Assembly: GCA_910585295.1 (NCBI GenBank)
Contig: CAJUDE010000053.1
Coordinates: forward strand, 1 to 25,759
Source: an uncultured Lachnospiraceae bacterium
Lineage (GTDB): Bacteria; Bacillota; Clostridia; Lachnospirales; Lachnospiraceae
DNA: 25,759 bases
Direction of reading: 5' to 3'
Below, in pieces: positions 5,172 through 14,330 of the stretch. Below the pieces are notes generated by a model. It was not told the DNA's origin, searched no databases, and was given only the letters and a program-made list of their open reading frames with translations. The position numbers and the translations under genes were made by a program. Each line of letters starts with the position of its first letter. The stretch's first letter is position 1.

Positions 5172-6359
5172 TTACTCGATAATGCTAGCAACACGACCGG
5201 AACCAACTGTACGTCCACCCTCACGGATAGCAAATGTGAGACCCTGCTCCATAGCGATTGGGTGGATCAGCTCAATTGACATTTCTACGTTATCGCCAGG
5301 CATGCACATTTCTGTACCTTCTGGTAAATTGCAGACACCAGTCACGTCAGTTGTCCTGAAATAGAACTGTGGCCTGTAGTTGTTGAAGAATGGAGTATGG
5401 CGGCCACCTTCATCTTTTGTCAAAACGTATACCTGAGCAGTAAATTTTGTATGGCATGTTACTGTGCCAGGTTTTGCAAGAACCTGCCCTCTTTCGATTT
5501 CAGTTCTCTGGATACCACGAAGCAATGCGCCAATGTTGTCACCAGCCTGAGCTTCATCCAGTAATTTACGGAACATTTCAATACCAGTTACAACTGTTTT
5601 CTTTGTCTCTTCTTTGATACCAACGATTTCAACTTCTTCATTTACATGAAGCACGCCACGCTCTACCCTACCAGTAGCAACGGTTCCACGGCCTGTAATA
5701 GTGAAGATATCCTCGATAGGCATCAGGAATGGCTGGTCAGTTGCACGCTTCGGATCTGGGATATGCTCGTCAACTGCTGCCATCAGTTCCATAACTTTGT
5801 CGCCCCATTCCCCGCTTGGGTCTTCCAGAGCTTTCAAAGCAGAACCTTTAATGATTGGGCAGTCTGTGAACTCATACTCTTCCAGGATCTCAGTGATTTC
5901 CATCTCTACTAACTCAAGCAGCTCTTCATCGTCAACCATGTCACATTTGTTCATGAATACAACGATATAAGGAACGCCTACCTGACGGGACAGAAGGATA
6001 TGCTCTTTTGTCTGAGCCATAACGCCGTCTGTAGCAGCCACTACAAGGATAGCGCCGTCCATCTGTGCAGCGCCAGTGATCATGTTCTTTACATAGTCAG
6101 CATGGCCTGGGCAGTCAACGTGTGCATAATGCCTGTTGTCTGTCTCGTACTCAACGTGTGCGGTAGAGATTGTGATACCCCTTTCCCTTTCCTCTGGAGC
6201 CTTGTCAATGTTTTCAAAGTCAGTAGCTTCGTTTCCTGCAACCCTCTCAGATAAAACTTTTGTGATAGCTGCTGTTAAAGTTGTTTTACCATGGTCAACG
6301 TGACCAATGGTTCCAATATTGCAATGTGGTTTGTTTCTCTCAAATTTAGCTTTAGCCAT
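5172..6359 (-). CDS. tuf: Elongation factor Tu
   Basis: GTPase that brings aminoacyl-tRNA to the ribosomal A site. The protein is 395 residues, normal for the family. G1 is GHVDHGKT (19-26), the switch I region has RGITI (60-64), G3 is DCPGH (82-86) and G4 is NKCD (about 137-140); domains 2 and 3 follow, with the typical C-terminal GGRTVGSGRVASIIE. ATG 6359 is preceded by AAGGAGGAC. It is the last gene of the str cluster but has its own strong promoter at 6433-6461, just after the fusA stop, which fits the high amount of EF-Tu cells need. The nearby element end lies beyond its terminator, so the gene is undisturbed. Confidence 0.99.
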   Translation of the reverse strand: MAKAKFERNKPHCNIGTIGHVDHGKTTLTAAITKVLSERVAGNEATDFENIDKAPEERERGITISTAHVEYETDNRHYAHVDCPGHADYVKNMITGAAQMDGAILVVAATDGVMAQTKEHILLSRQVGVPYIVVFMNKCDMVDDEELLELVEMEITEILEEYEFTDCPIIKGSALKALEDPSGEWGDKVMELMAAVDEHIPDPKRATDQPFLMPIEDIFTITGRGTVATGRVERGVLHVNEEVEIVGIKEETKKTVVTGIEMFRKLLDEAQAGDNIGALLRGIQRTEIERGQVLAKPGTVTCHTKFTAQVYVLTKDEGGRHTPFFNNYRPQFYFRTTDVTGVCNLPEGTEMCMPGDNVEMSIELIHPIAMEQGLTFAIREGGRTVGSGRVASIIE

Positions 6360-6386
6360 TTTAAAACGTCCTCCTTAATTTTCTGC

Positions 6387-6398
6387 CCATATGGGCTG
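6387..6398. repeat. Palindrome in the tuf leader
   Basis: GCCCATATGGGC is a perfect 12-base palindrome about 28 bases before the tuf start codon and just upstream of the ribosome binding site. It may be a protein site or a leader hairpin. Confidence 0.4.
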
Positions 6399-6432
6399 TC
6401 TTATTGATAAAAACTAAAATCAGCTATTTATG

Positions 6433-6461
6433 ATTATATTCGATAATCATTGGATTTTCAA
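6433..6461 (-). promoter_or_regulatory. Sigma-A promoter of tuf
   Basis: On the minus strand TTGAAA (6461-6456) and a perfect TATAAT (6438-6433) are separated by 17 bases. The predicted start near 6426 gives a leader of about 66 nt. The promoter begins 18 bases after the fusA stop codon. Confidence 0.88.
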
Positions 6462-6478
6462 GTGTTTTCTACACTTTC

Positions 6479-8593
6479 CTAGGCTTTCGCATTAATAACT
6501 TTTTCCTGAACGCTCTTTGGTACCTGTTCGTACTTTTCAAAGAACATAGAGTAATTTCCACGCCCCTGCGTCCTGGAACGTAAATCAGTGGAATACCCAA
6601 ACATTTCAGCAAGAGGCACATATGCACGTACAATCTTGCCGCCGCCTAAGTCATCCATGCCTTCGATACGTCCACGGCGGGAATTGATATCGCCAATAAC
6701 ATCACCCATATATTCTTCAGGCATTGTCACTTCCACTTTCATGATTGGCTCTAACAATACCGGCGTAGCTTTCTTCATTGCTTCCTTAAATGCCATGGAA
6801 CCAGCAATATGGAATGCCATTTCAGAAGAGTCCACTTCATGGTAAGACCCATCGTATACTGTAGCATGGACGCCTACCACTGGGAACCCTGCCAGGATAC
6901 CAGCCTTAGTAGCTTCCTCAATACCTTCCCCTACTGCAGGGATATATTCTTTCGGGATTGCGCCGCCCACAACTTCAGAATCAAATTTATACAATTCCTC
7001 ACCATTGGCATCCATTGGTTCAAACCGAACTTTACAATGGCCATACTGCCCACGTCCACCAGACTGTTTTGCATATTTGTATTCCTGGTCGATTGGCTTG
7101 GTAAATGTCTCTTTATACGCAACCTGAGGCGCACCGACATTTGCTTCCACCTTAAACTCGCGCAGCAGACGGTCAACAATAATCTCCAAATGAAGCTCTC
7201 CCATACCTGCAATGATTGTCTGCCCAGTCTCAGCATTGGTATGCGCACGGAAAGTTGGGTCTTCTTCTGCAAGCTTTGCAAGAGCCTCACCCATTTTACC
7301 CTGGCCTGCTTTTGTCTTAGGCTCAATCGCAAGCTCAATAACTGGCTCTGGGAATTCCATGGACTCCAAAATAACTGGATGCTGGTCATCACAAATGGTA
7401 TCGCCAGTAGAGGTGAACTTAAACCCTACTGCCGCCGCAATATCGCCAGAGTATACTTTGTCTAACTCCGCCCTCTTGTTAGCATGCATCTGCAGGATAC
7501 GCCCAACACGCTCTTTTTTATCTTTGGTAGCATTTAATACATAAGAACCGGAGTTCATTGTACCAGAATACACACGGAAAAATGCCAGCTTCCCTACGAA
7601 TGGGTCTGTCATAATCTTAAATGCAAGCGCTGAGAATGGCTCTTCGTCAGAAGAATGCCTTTCCACTTCGTTGCCTTCCATATCCACTCCCTTAATTGCA
7701 GGGATATCGATTGGGGATGGCATATATTCGATAACTGCATCTAACAATTTCTGTACGCCCTTGTTCCGGTAAGCAGTGCCGCAGCATACAGGAATGGCTG
7801 CACACTCGCATGTCCCTTTCCTTAAAGCAGCTTTCATGGCCTCAACAGATGGCTCTTCCCCTTCCAGGTACTCCATCATCAGGTCGTCATCCAGCTCGCA
7901 TACTTTTTCTACCAGTTCTGTACGGTACAGTTCTGCATCATCTTTCATATCGTCTGGAATCTCAACAATTGAAATATCATCGCCTTTATCATCATTATAG
8001 ATGTATGCTTTCATTTCAAACAGGTCGATAACTCCCTTAAAACTATCTTCCTTGCCAATCGGCAGTTGAATGCAAATTGCATTCTTGCCCAAACGTGTCT
8101 TAATCTGCTCCACTGCCCCATAAAAATCCGCTCCCAGAATGTCCATCTTATTAATAAATGCCATTCTTGGTACGTTATAGGTATCAGCCTGGCGCCATAC
8201 ATTTTCAGACTGGGGCTCTACCCCGCCCTTTGCACAGAAAACGCCTACGGCGCCATCTAGTACACGGAGTGAACGTTCCACTTCAACAGTAAAGTCAACG
8301 TGTCCCGGAGTATCAATAATATTAATACGATGCTCTAACGCACCTTCCTTTGGCTTACACTCTTCCTGTAATGTCCAGTGACATGTTGTAGCGGCTGAAG
8401 TAATGGTAATGCCCCTTTCCTGCTCCTGCTCCATCCAGTCCATGGTCGCAGTGCCTTCATGAGTATCACCAATCTTATAATTCACACCAGTATAATAAAG
8501 AATACGCTCTGTAGTGGTGGTTTTACCAGCATCAATGTGCGCCATAATACCGATGTTTCTGGTTCTCTCTAATGGATATTCTCTTCCAGCCAA
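6479..8593 (-). CDS. fusA: Elongation factor G (TTG start)
   Basis: Translocase GTPase that moves tRNA and mRNA after peptide bond formation and helps recycle ribosomes. The length of 704 residues is normal. G1 is AHIDAGKTTTTERILYYTG (about 18-36), switch I has RGITITSAAT, G3 is DTPGHVDF and G4 is NKMD; domain IV has the usual GGRGQYGHC, and the end is QEKVINAKA. The start codon is TTG at 8593, eight bases after AGGAGG; the next residues AGREYPLERTRNIGIMAH are the conserved N-terminus, so no other start fits. It is third in the str operon after rpsG, with a 113-base gap that contains a long hairpin. Confidence 0.98.
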   Translation of the reverse strand: MAGREYPLERTRNIGIMAHIDAGKTTTTERILYYTGVNYKIGDTHEGTATMDWMEQEQERGITITSAATTCHWTLQEECKPKEGALEHRINIIDTPGHVDFTVEVERSLRVLDGAVGVFCAKGGVEPQSENVWRQADTYNVPRMAFINKMDILGADFYGAVEQIKTRLGKNAICIQLPIGKEDSFKGVIDLFEMKAYIYNDDKGDDISIVEIPDDMKDDAELYRTELVEKVCELDDDLMMEYLEGEEPSVEAMKAALRKGTCECAAIPVCCGTAYRNKGVQKLLDAVIEYMPSPIDIPAIKGVDMEGNEVERHSSDEEPFSALAFKIMTDPFVGKLAFFRVYSGTMNSGSYVLNATKDKKERVGRILQMHANKRAELDKVYSGDIAAAVGFKFTSTGDTICDDQHPVILESMEFPEPVIELAIEPKTKAGQGKMGEALAKLAEEDPTFRAHTNAETGQTIIAGMGELHLEIIVDRLLREFKVEANVGAPQVAYKETFTKPIDQEYKYAKQSGGRGQYGHCKVRFEPMDANGEELYKFDSEVVGGAIPKEYIPAVGEGIEEATKAGILAGFPVVGVHATVYDGSYHEVDSSEMAFHIAGSMAFKEAMKKATPVLLEPIMKVEVTMPEEYMGDVIGDINSRRGRIEGMDDLGGGKIVRAYVPLAEMFGYSTDLRSRTQGRGNYSMFFEKYEQVPKSVQEKVINAKA

Positions 8594-8629
8594 GGTTTTT
8601 TCCTCCTAAATTTCTTACACAAAAACTCT

Positions 8630-8678
8630 GCCTTGATTTGGGACTGCCAAAGGCAATCCACTTTATCAAATCAAAGGC
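8630..8678. repeat. Long inverted repeat in the rpsG-fusA gap
   Basis: GCCTTGATTTG (8630-8640) pairs with CAAATCAAAGGC (8667-8678) with one bulge, and an inner TGCC-aaa-GGCA (8645-8654) sits between. No U-run follows on the minus strand, so it is not an intrinsic terminator. It may be an mRNA processing or regulatory structure upstream of fusA. Confidence 0.5.
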
Positions 8679-8706
8679 ATTTAAGCATTTGCCGCCACAG
8701 GCTCCC

Positions 8707-9177
8707 TTAGAATCTGTAATGTGCAAATGCCTTGTTGGCTTCTGCCATTTTGTGCATATCTTCTTTTCTTTTTACAGATGCGCCTGTATTGTTGGCTGCA
8801 TCCATAATCTCATTTGCCAGCCTCTCGCGCATGGTTTTCTCACCTCTCTTACGTGAGAACATCGTCAACCAGCGAAGAGCCAGCGCCTGGCGCCTGTCAG
8901 GCCTTACTTCAATTGGAACCTGATAAGTTGCGCCGCCGATACGCCTTGCCTTTACTTCCAGCATTGGCATGATATTGTTCATAGCCTCTTCAAATACTTC
9001 AATTGCCGGCTTATCGGTTTTCTCTGCAACCCTTTCAAATGCTCCATACACAATTTTCTGGGCTACGCCCTTCTTACCATCTAACATAATGTTATTGATA
9101 AGTTTTGTAACCACTTTATTATTGTACAGCGGATCCGCTAATACGTCTCTCTTCTGAGTATGTCCTTTACGTGGCAC
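8707..9177 (-). CDS. rpsG: 30S ribosomal protein S7 (GTG start)
   Basis: Primary 16S rRNA-binding protein of the 30S head, near the E site. GTG at 9177, seven bases after AAGGAGGG, gives 156 residues beginning PRKGHTQKRDVLADP, the family's usual start; the frame extends seven codons upstream but those residues are not part of the family. The conserved core is seen in NNIMLDGKKGVAQKIVYGAF, RRIGGATYQVPIEVRPDRR and FSRKRGEKTM, and the end is KAFAHYRF. It is second in the str operon, after a 184-base gap from rpsL. Confidence 0.98.
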   Translation of the reverse strand: MPRKGHTQKRDVLADPLYNNKVVTKLINNIMLDGKKGVAQKIVYGAFERVAEKTDKPAIEVFEEAMNNIMPMLEVKARRIGGATYQVPIEVRPDRRQALALRWLTMFSRKRGEKTMRERLANEIMDAANNTGASVKRKEDMHKMAEANKAFAHYRF

Positions 9178-9361
9178 GTTGCTTCCCTCCTTAATCATCT
9201 TATGGCCTTACCTGATTAATTCAACGGTACTCACTGTCCTGTGTTCGTGCGGAAATAGTTCTCTATAGAAAGCCTGCCGCTTCCTGATTTATGCATCAAA
9301 AAGAATGTACGCTTACGCGATTTCCAACACTAACCATCCTGTGATACTATTGGCTGCCATA
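9178..9361. other. rpsL-rpsG gap, no gene
   Basis: A gap of 184 bases, long for these two genes. No tRNA, reading frame or terminator is evident. In gamma-proteobacteria S7 regulates its operon through this gap, but I see no matching structure. Confidence 0.5.
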
Positions 9362-9784
9362 TTATTTTTTAGCGTCTTTCGGCCGTTTTGCACCATATTT
9401 GGAACGAGCCTGGCGCCTATTTGCAACGCCTGCAGTGTCCAAAGTCCCACGGATAATGTGGTATCTGGTACCAGGCAAGTCTTTAACCCTTCCGCCCCTG
9501 ATCAAAACAACGCTATGTTCCTGCAGGTTATGCCCTTCTCCTGGAATATAGCTTGTCACCTCAATTCCGTTGGAAAGACGTACTCTGGCGATTTTACGGA
9601 GAGCAGAGTTAGGCTTTTTAGGAGTTGCAGTCTTCACTGCAGTGCAAACACCCCTTTTCTGTGGAGCAGAAGTATCCGTCGGGCGTTTCTTTAAGGAATT
9701 GTATCCTTTCTGTAAAGCCGGTGCGGTAGACTTCTTTGCGGACGTCTGCCTTCCTTTTCTTACTAACTGGTTAAATGTTGGCAT
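9362..9784 (-). CDS. rpsL: 30S ribosomal protein S12
   Basis: Decoding-centre protein. ATG 9784, preceded by AGGAGGTG, gives 140 residues starting MPTFNQLVRKGRQ; the frame also opens at the GTG inside the ribosome site, which is not used. Conserved TPKKPNSALRKIARVRL and GGRVKDLPGTRYH are present, with lysines at the two positions whose change gives streptomycin resistance (the second lysine of PKKPNS and the K of RVKDLPG), so the protein looks wild type there. The aspartate that is beta-methylthiolated in other bacteria follows the second of these lysines. It is the first gene of the str operon. Confidence 0.98.
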   Translation of the reverse strand: MPTFNQLVRKGRQTSAKKSTAPALQKGYNSLKKRPTDTSAPQKRGVCTAVKTATPKKPNSALRKIARVRLSNGIEVTSYIPGEGHNLQEHSVVLIRGGRVKDLPGTRYHIIRGTLDTAGVANRRQARSKYGAKRPKDAKK

Positions 9785-9810
9785 TCTTTTCACCTCCTGT
9801 AAAAATATAA

Positions 9811-9828
9811 GTGCATCCTCATATGCAC
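9811..9828 (-). promoter_or_regulatory. Leader hairpin before rpsL
   Basis: GTGCAT and ATGCAC form a six-base stem just after the predicted transcription start and about 17 bases upstream of the ribosome site. It probably protects the 5' end of the str mRNA. Confidence 0.45.
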
Positions 9829-9836
9829 GCTAAATT

Positions 9837-9865
9837 ATTATATAAAGATAAAATCGCCATGTCAA
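9837..9865 (-). promoter_or_regulatory. Sigma-A promoter of the str operon
   Basis: Perfect TTGACA (9865-9860) and perfect TATAAT (9842-9837) on the minus strand, 17 bases apart. The start is near 9830, giving a leader of about 46 nt. It is the strongest promoter match in the window. Confidence 0.92.
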
Positions 9866-9921
9866 GGACTTTTTCTAATTTTTCCCGTTTTTTCACTTCT
9901 TATTCCAAAACCCCCCAAATA

Positions 9922-10425
9922 TTACTCCTGCTGCCCCCGCCCCAGTTTTCCCATAATCCTGCCCATCCTCGCATCTGCAATATGGTACGCCGTCTCAAGC
10001 GGCCAGGGCAGCCCCAGGATATACTCCCTGTCCCCATCCTCCAGGCATTCTAACTCCTTTTGGAAGGCTCCCCCATCCTGATAACGCTTTCTGCCAAAAT
10101 CACAAGGGTAGTATTCCTTATTTGTGCATTCCACCTCCTCTACCACCTGCCTGAAATGCACAGAGCCATATTTCCCATATTCTTTCACATAGGACACCTT
10201 ACGGACGGCAGGGCTTTGTTCTGGCCTCTCCAGCAAAATAATGCCCTGCTCTAAATAACGCCGCCATACAATTGCCCCAACCCGTGCCGTTGGCGCAGGA
10301 AAATCAAGGGCATCCACAATCTGCCTCACCGTATACCCCAAATCTGCCATATGCCGGACTGCGCCCCCATACGCCACGTCATTTACAAAATCAGACAATG
10401 CCTGGTTAAAATATTTATTTTCCAT
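9922..10425 (-). CDS. Unrecognised protein between rpoC and rpsL
   Basis: I do not recognise this 167-residue protein. ATG 10425 follows AAGGCGG at suitable spacing; the frame extends 24 codons upstream without a good ribosome site. The N-terminal third looks like a DNA- or nucleotide-binding winged helix (NDVAYGGAVRHMADLGYTVRQIVDALDF and VWRRYLEQGIILL). The remainder has an aromatic and charged region (YVKEYGKYGSVHFRQVVEEV, KEYYPCDFGRKRYQ) and a C-terminal segment, LPWPLETAYHIADARMGRIM. There is no signal peptide or membrane segment. It lies between the rpoC terminator and the str promoter on the same strand, with no clear terminator of its own, so its transcript may run into rpsL. The codons look like those of its neighbours, so recent transfer is not suggested. 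Confidence 0.8.
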   Translation of the reverse strand: MENKYFNQALSDFVNDVAYGGAVRHMADLGYTVRQIVDALDFPAPTARVGAIVWRRYLEQGIILLERPEQSPAVRKVSYVKEYGKYGSVHFRQVVEEVECTNKEYYPCDFGRKRYQDGGAFQKELECLEDGDREYILGLPWPLETAYHIADARMGRIMGKLGRGQQE

Positions 10426-10524
10426 AATTGCCGCCTTAACATTCCAAGATTCAGCCTCTCTTTGCCTTTGCCACAATACACTGGAGTTCCTTCGCAATCC
10501 AAAACAGCCGTCATAGAAAACGCC

Positions 10525-10576
10525 AAAAATACAGGATATGGCGCTTCCAAAAAATAGAACCTTCCATATCCTGTAT
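10525..10576 (-). terminator. rpoC terminator, distal hairpin
   Basis: Perfect 13-base arms, ATACAGGATATGG (10529-10541) and its complement (10564-10576), with a 22-base loop and five U residues on the minus strand directly after the stem. Confidence 0.8.
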
Positions 10577-10587
10577 CTTTCTTTTAT

Positions 10588-10617
10588 CCAAAGGCCTTAC
10601 GCCATAAGGCCTTTTGG
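10588..10617 (-). terminator. rpoC terminator, proximal hairpin
   Basis: CCAAAGGCCTTA (10588-10599) pairs with TAAGGCCTTTTGG (10605-10617) with one bulged base, six bases after the rpoC stop. The U-run is within the stem only, so it may mainly protect the 3' end while the distal hairpin terminates. Confidence 0.6.
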
Positions 10618-10622
10618 CTATC

Positions 10623-13600
10623 CTACTCTATCTCTGCCATTGCAGGCTCTTCTTCTAGCTCTTCTTCCTCCGGCACGTAACTGAAATCCATCATTTCTTC
10701 CTCAAAGAAAATATCGTCCATTTCATCCACGTCGGTAGAAAGCCTAATGTCACGGTAGCGCTTCATGCCCGTCCCTGCTGGGATTAGCTTACCAATAATG
10801 ACATTTTCTTTTAGCCCAATCAACGGGTCGACTTTCCCTTTAATCGCCGCTTCCGTAAGCACCTTCGTGGTCTCCTGGAAGGATGCTGCAGAAAGGAAAG
10901 AATTTGTGGCAAGGGAAGCTTTGGTAATCCCCAGCATCACCTGTTTGCCGTCCGCTGGCTCCATCCCTTCCTCTTCCAATTTTGCATTGGTATCCTCATA
11001 ATCCAGGATATCTACCAAAGTCCCTGGCAGGAACTCAGAATCCCCATTGCTTTCGATCCTGATTTTCTTAAGCATCTGGCGGACAATCACTTCAATATGC
11101 TTGTCATTAATCTCCACACCCTGCAGGCGGTATACACGCTGCACTTCCTGGATCATATAATCCTGCACTGCGCGCACCCCTTTAATTTTCAGGATATCAT
11201 GGGGGTTCACGCTTCCTTCTGTCAGTTCATCGCCCGCTTCCAGCACTGCCCCGTCCATAATTTTAATACGGGAGCCGTATGGGATTAAATATGCCTTTGT
11301 TTCCCCAGTTTGGTCATTCGTAACAATAATCTCACGCTTTTTCTTTGTGTCTTTAATCGTCGCAACCCCGGCAAATTCTGTGATAATTGCAAGCCCCTTC
11401 GGCTTCCTTGCCTCAAATAACTCCTCCACACGGGGAAGACCTTGCGTGATGTCGTTCCCGGCAACGCCGCCCGTATGGAAGGTACGCATCGTAAGCTGTG
11501 TGCCTGGCTCCCCAATGGACTGTGCAGCGATAATCCCTACCGATTCCCCTACCTGCACTGCCTGGCCAGTCGCCATATTGGCGCCATAACATTTCGCGCA
11601 AATCCCATTATGGGAGCGGCAGGTCAGCACGGTACGGATCTTCACCCGATCCAAAGGCTCCCCGTTCCCATCCACGCCTTTTGCCATTACGATGGCAGCG
11701 CGTTTCGGGGTGATCATATGGTTTGCCTTTACCAGCACATTCCCTTCTGCATCACAGATATCCTCACAGGAAAACCGCCCGGTAATACGTTCCTGAAGGC
11801 TCTCAATTTCTTCTTTGCCATCCATAAACGCCTTCACATACATGCCTGGCGCTTCTTTCCCTTCACAGCAGTCAATGTCACGGATAATTAATTCCTGTGA
11901 CACATCCACCAAACGCCTGGTCAGGTAACCAGAGTCCGCCGTACGCAGCGCCGTATCGGAAAGCCCTTTACGGGCGCCATGTGCAGACATAAAGTATTCC
12001 AATACATCCAGGCCTTCACGGAAATTGGACTTAATAGGCAGCTCAATGGTACGCCCTGTTGTGTCCGCCATCAGCCCGCGCATCCCTGCAAGCTGCTTAA
12101 TCTGTTTATCAGAACCACGGGCGCCGGAATCTGCCATCATATAAATATTATTATATTTATCCAGCCCGCCCAAAAGTTCCTTAGTCAAAATATCGTCTGT
12201 CTCTTTCCAGGTTTCCACTACTTCCTTATAACGCTCTTCCTCTGTAATCAGCCCGCGCTTATAATTCCTGGTAATTTTATCTACGGTATCCTGGGCATTC
12301 TTAATCAAAGCAGGCTTTTTCTCCGGCACCGTCATATCAGAAATAGATACCGTCATTGCCGCCCTGGTAGAATATTTATATCCCATAGACTTAATGTCAT
12401 CTAACACTTCCGCCGTCCTGGTGGCGCCATGGATATTGATGACCTTTTCCAAAATCTGCTTTAACCCTTTCTTGCCCACATGGAAGTCAATTTCCAATTT
12501 CAGCGCGCCTTCTGGGGTGGAACGGTCTACAAAGCCTAAGTCCTGAGGCAGTATTTCATTGAAAATAAAACGCCCCAGCGTGGACTCCACATTTCCGCTC
12601 ACCTGCTCCCCGCCTGGCATGGTTTTGGCAATGCGTACTTTTATCCTGGAATGCAGCGTCAATGCATCATTTTCATATGCGAGGATCGCCTCGTTTACAT
12701 TTTTAAAGAACTTCCCTTCGCCTTTTGCCCCTGGCCTTTCCTGCGTCAGGTAATAAATGCCAAGCACCATGTCCTGGGAAGGCACTGCCACTGGCCCGCC
12801 ATCCGAAGGCTTTAGCAAGTTATTTGGCGACAGCAGCAAAAACCTGCACTCTGACTGGGCTTCCACAGATAAGGGAAGGTGGACCGCCATCTGGTCCCCA
12901 TCAAAGTCGGCGTTAAATGCAGTACATACCAATGGGTGCAGTTTAATTGCTTTGCCTTCCACCAATATTGGCTCAAAGGCCTGAATCCCAAGCCTGTGGA
13001 GCGTGGGGGCCCGGTTTAGCATAACTGGATGCTCCTTAATTACTTCTTCCAGCACATCCCACACTTCTGACTGCAGGCGCTCCACCATTTTCTTTGCGCT
13101 CTTAATGTTATGGGCTGTGCCGTTGCATACCAATTCTTTCATTACAAAAGGCTTAAACAACTCAATTGCCATTTCTTTCGGAAGGCCGCACTGGTAAATT
13201 TTCAATTCGGGCCCTACGACAATAACAGAACGTCCAGAATAATCCACACGTTTCCCCAATAAGTTCTGGCGGAAACGCCCAGATTTCCCTTTCAGCATAT
13301 CTGACAAGGATTTCAGCGCACGGTTTCCAGGCCCGGTTACCGGGCGCCCCCTCCTGCCGTTGTCAATCAATGCGTCCACTGCTTCCTGCAGCATCCGCTT
13401 TTCATTCCTTACAATAATGTCAGGCGCCCCAAGCTCTAACAGTCTGCGCAGGCGGTTATTCCGGTTAATAATCCTGCGGTAAAGGTCATTTAAGTCAGAG
13501 GTCGCAAACCGCCCTCCATCTAACTGCACCATTGGGCGCAAATCTGGCGGGATTACAGGGATAACGTCCATAATCATCCATTCTGGCCTGTTCCCAGACC

Positions 13601-14276
13601 CGCGGAAGGCTTCCACAACCTCCAACCGCTTGATGATCCTGGCGCGTTTCTGCCCGCTTGCATCCTTCAATGCTGTCTTTAACTCCACGGCATCTTTTTC
13701 CAGGTCAATCGCCTCTAACAGCTCTTTGATGGACTCTGCGCCCATCCCTACCCGGAAATCGCTGCCATATTTCTCCCTTGCCTCCTGGTATTCCGCTTCA
13801 GACAGCACCTGCTTATACTGCAGTTCGCTCCCCCCTTTGTCTAAGACAATATAAGAAGCAAAATACAAGACCTTCTCAAGCGTCCTTGGGGACAAGTCCA
13901 GAATCAGTCCCATTCTGCTGGGGATCCCTTTAAAATACCAGATATGGGAAACTGGGGCGGCAAGCTCAATATGCCCCATACGCTCCCTGCGGACGCTTGC
14001 CTTGGTGATTTCAACGCCGCAGCGGTCGCAGACCACGCCCTTATAGCGGATCTTTTTATATTTCCCACAGTGGCATTCCCAATCCTTGCTTGGTCCAAAA
14101 ATTTTCTCACAAAACAAGCCATCCTTTTCTGGTTTCAGGGTTCTATAATTAATGGTTTCCGGTTTCTTTACTTCTCCCCGGGACCACTCTCTGATTTTTT
14201 CAGGTGATGCCAGACCAATCTTAATTGCGTCAAAAGTAATTGGCTGGTACTTTTCTTTATTCATTGTTTCCGGCAT
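10623..14276 (-). CDS. rpoC: RNA polymerase beta' subunit
   Basis: Largest catalytic subunit of RNA polymerase. The start at ATG 14276 (MPETMNKEKYQPITFDAIKIGLASP) follows GGAAGGGAG and gives 1217 residues, as in other Clostridia, which lack the long insertions of proteobacteria; ATG 14264 is a second option. The zinc-binding domain has C68, C70, C83 and C86 (CHCG, CDRCG). The Mg-binding NADFDGDQ is at about 455-462. The second zinc site is seen in CRSHNGICAKCYGANMATG. The end is acidic (EEEEMMDFSYVPEEEELEEEP). It follows rpoB after a 54-base gap and is presumably co-transcribed with it. Confidence 0.99.
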   Translation of the reverse strand: MPETMNKEKYQPITFDAIKIGLASPEKIREWSRGEVKKPETINYRTLKPEKDGLFCEKIFGPSKDWECHCGKYKKIRYKGVVCDRCGVEITKASVRRERMGHIELAAPVSHIWYFKGIPSRMGLILDLSPRTLEKVLYFASYIVLDKGGSELQYKQVLSEAEYQEAREKYGSDFRVGMGAESIKELLEAIDLEKDAVELKTALKDASGQKRARIIKRLEVVEAFRGSGNRPEWMIMDVIPVIPPDLRPMVQLDGGRFATSDLNDLYRRIINRNNRLRRLLELGAPDIIVRNEKRMLQEAVDALIDNGRRGRPVTGPGNRALKSLSDMLKGKSGRFRQNLLGKRVDYSGRSVIVVGPELKIYQCGLPKEMAIELFKPFVMKELVCNGTAHNIKSAKKMVERLQSEVWDVLEEVIKEHPVMLNRAPTLHRLGIQAFEPILVEGKAIKLHPLVCTAFNADFDGDQMAVHLPLSVEAQSECRFLLLSPNNLLKPSDGGPVAVPSQDMVLGIYYLTQERPGAKGEGKFFKNVNEAILAYENDALTLHSRIKVRIAKTMPGGEQVSGNVESTLGRFIFNEILPQDLGFVDRSTPEGALKLEIDFHVGKKGLKQILEKVINIHGATRTAEVLDDIKSMGYKYSTRAAMTVSISDMTVPEKKPALIKNAQDTVDKITRNYKRGLITEEERYKEVVETWKETDDILTKELLGGLDKYNNIYMMADSGARGSDKQIKQLAGMRGLMADTTGRTIELPIKSNFREGLDVLEYFMSAHGARKGLSDTALRTADSGYLTRRLVDVSQELIIRDIDCCEGKEAPGMYVKAFMDGKEEIESLQERITGRFSCEDICDAEGNVLVKANHMITPKRAAIVMAKGVDGNGEPLDRVKIRTVLTCRSHNGICAKCYGANMATGQAVQVGESVGIIAAQSIGEPGTQLTMRTFHTGGVAGNDITQGLPRVEELFEARKPKGLAIITEFAGVATIKDTKKKREIIVTNDQTGETKAYLIPYGSRIKIMDGAVLEAGDELTEGSVNPHDILKIKGVRAVQDYMIQEVQRVYRLQGVEINDKHIEVIVRQMLKKIRIESNGDSEFLPGTLVDILDYEDTNAKLEEEGMEPADGKQVMLGITKASLATNSFLSAASFQETTKVLTEAAIKGKVDPLIGLKENVIIGKLIPAGTGMKRYRDIRLSTDVDEMDDIFFEEEMMDFSYVPEEEELEEEPAMAEIE

Positions 14277-14330
14277 GTGTTGCTCTCCCTTCCTCAAATC
14301 TACAGGACATTTGGCATTGCGCTCATTCTA

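Noticed and set aside
9362..9784. Possible streptomycin-resistance change in rpsL
   Set aside because: Both key lysines, in PKKPNS and RVKDLPG, are present.
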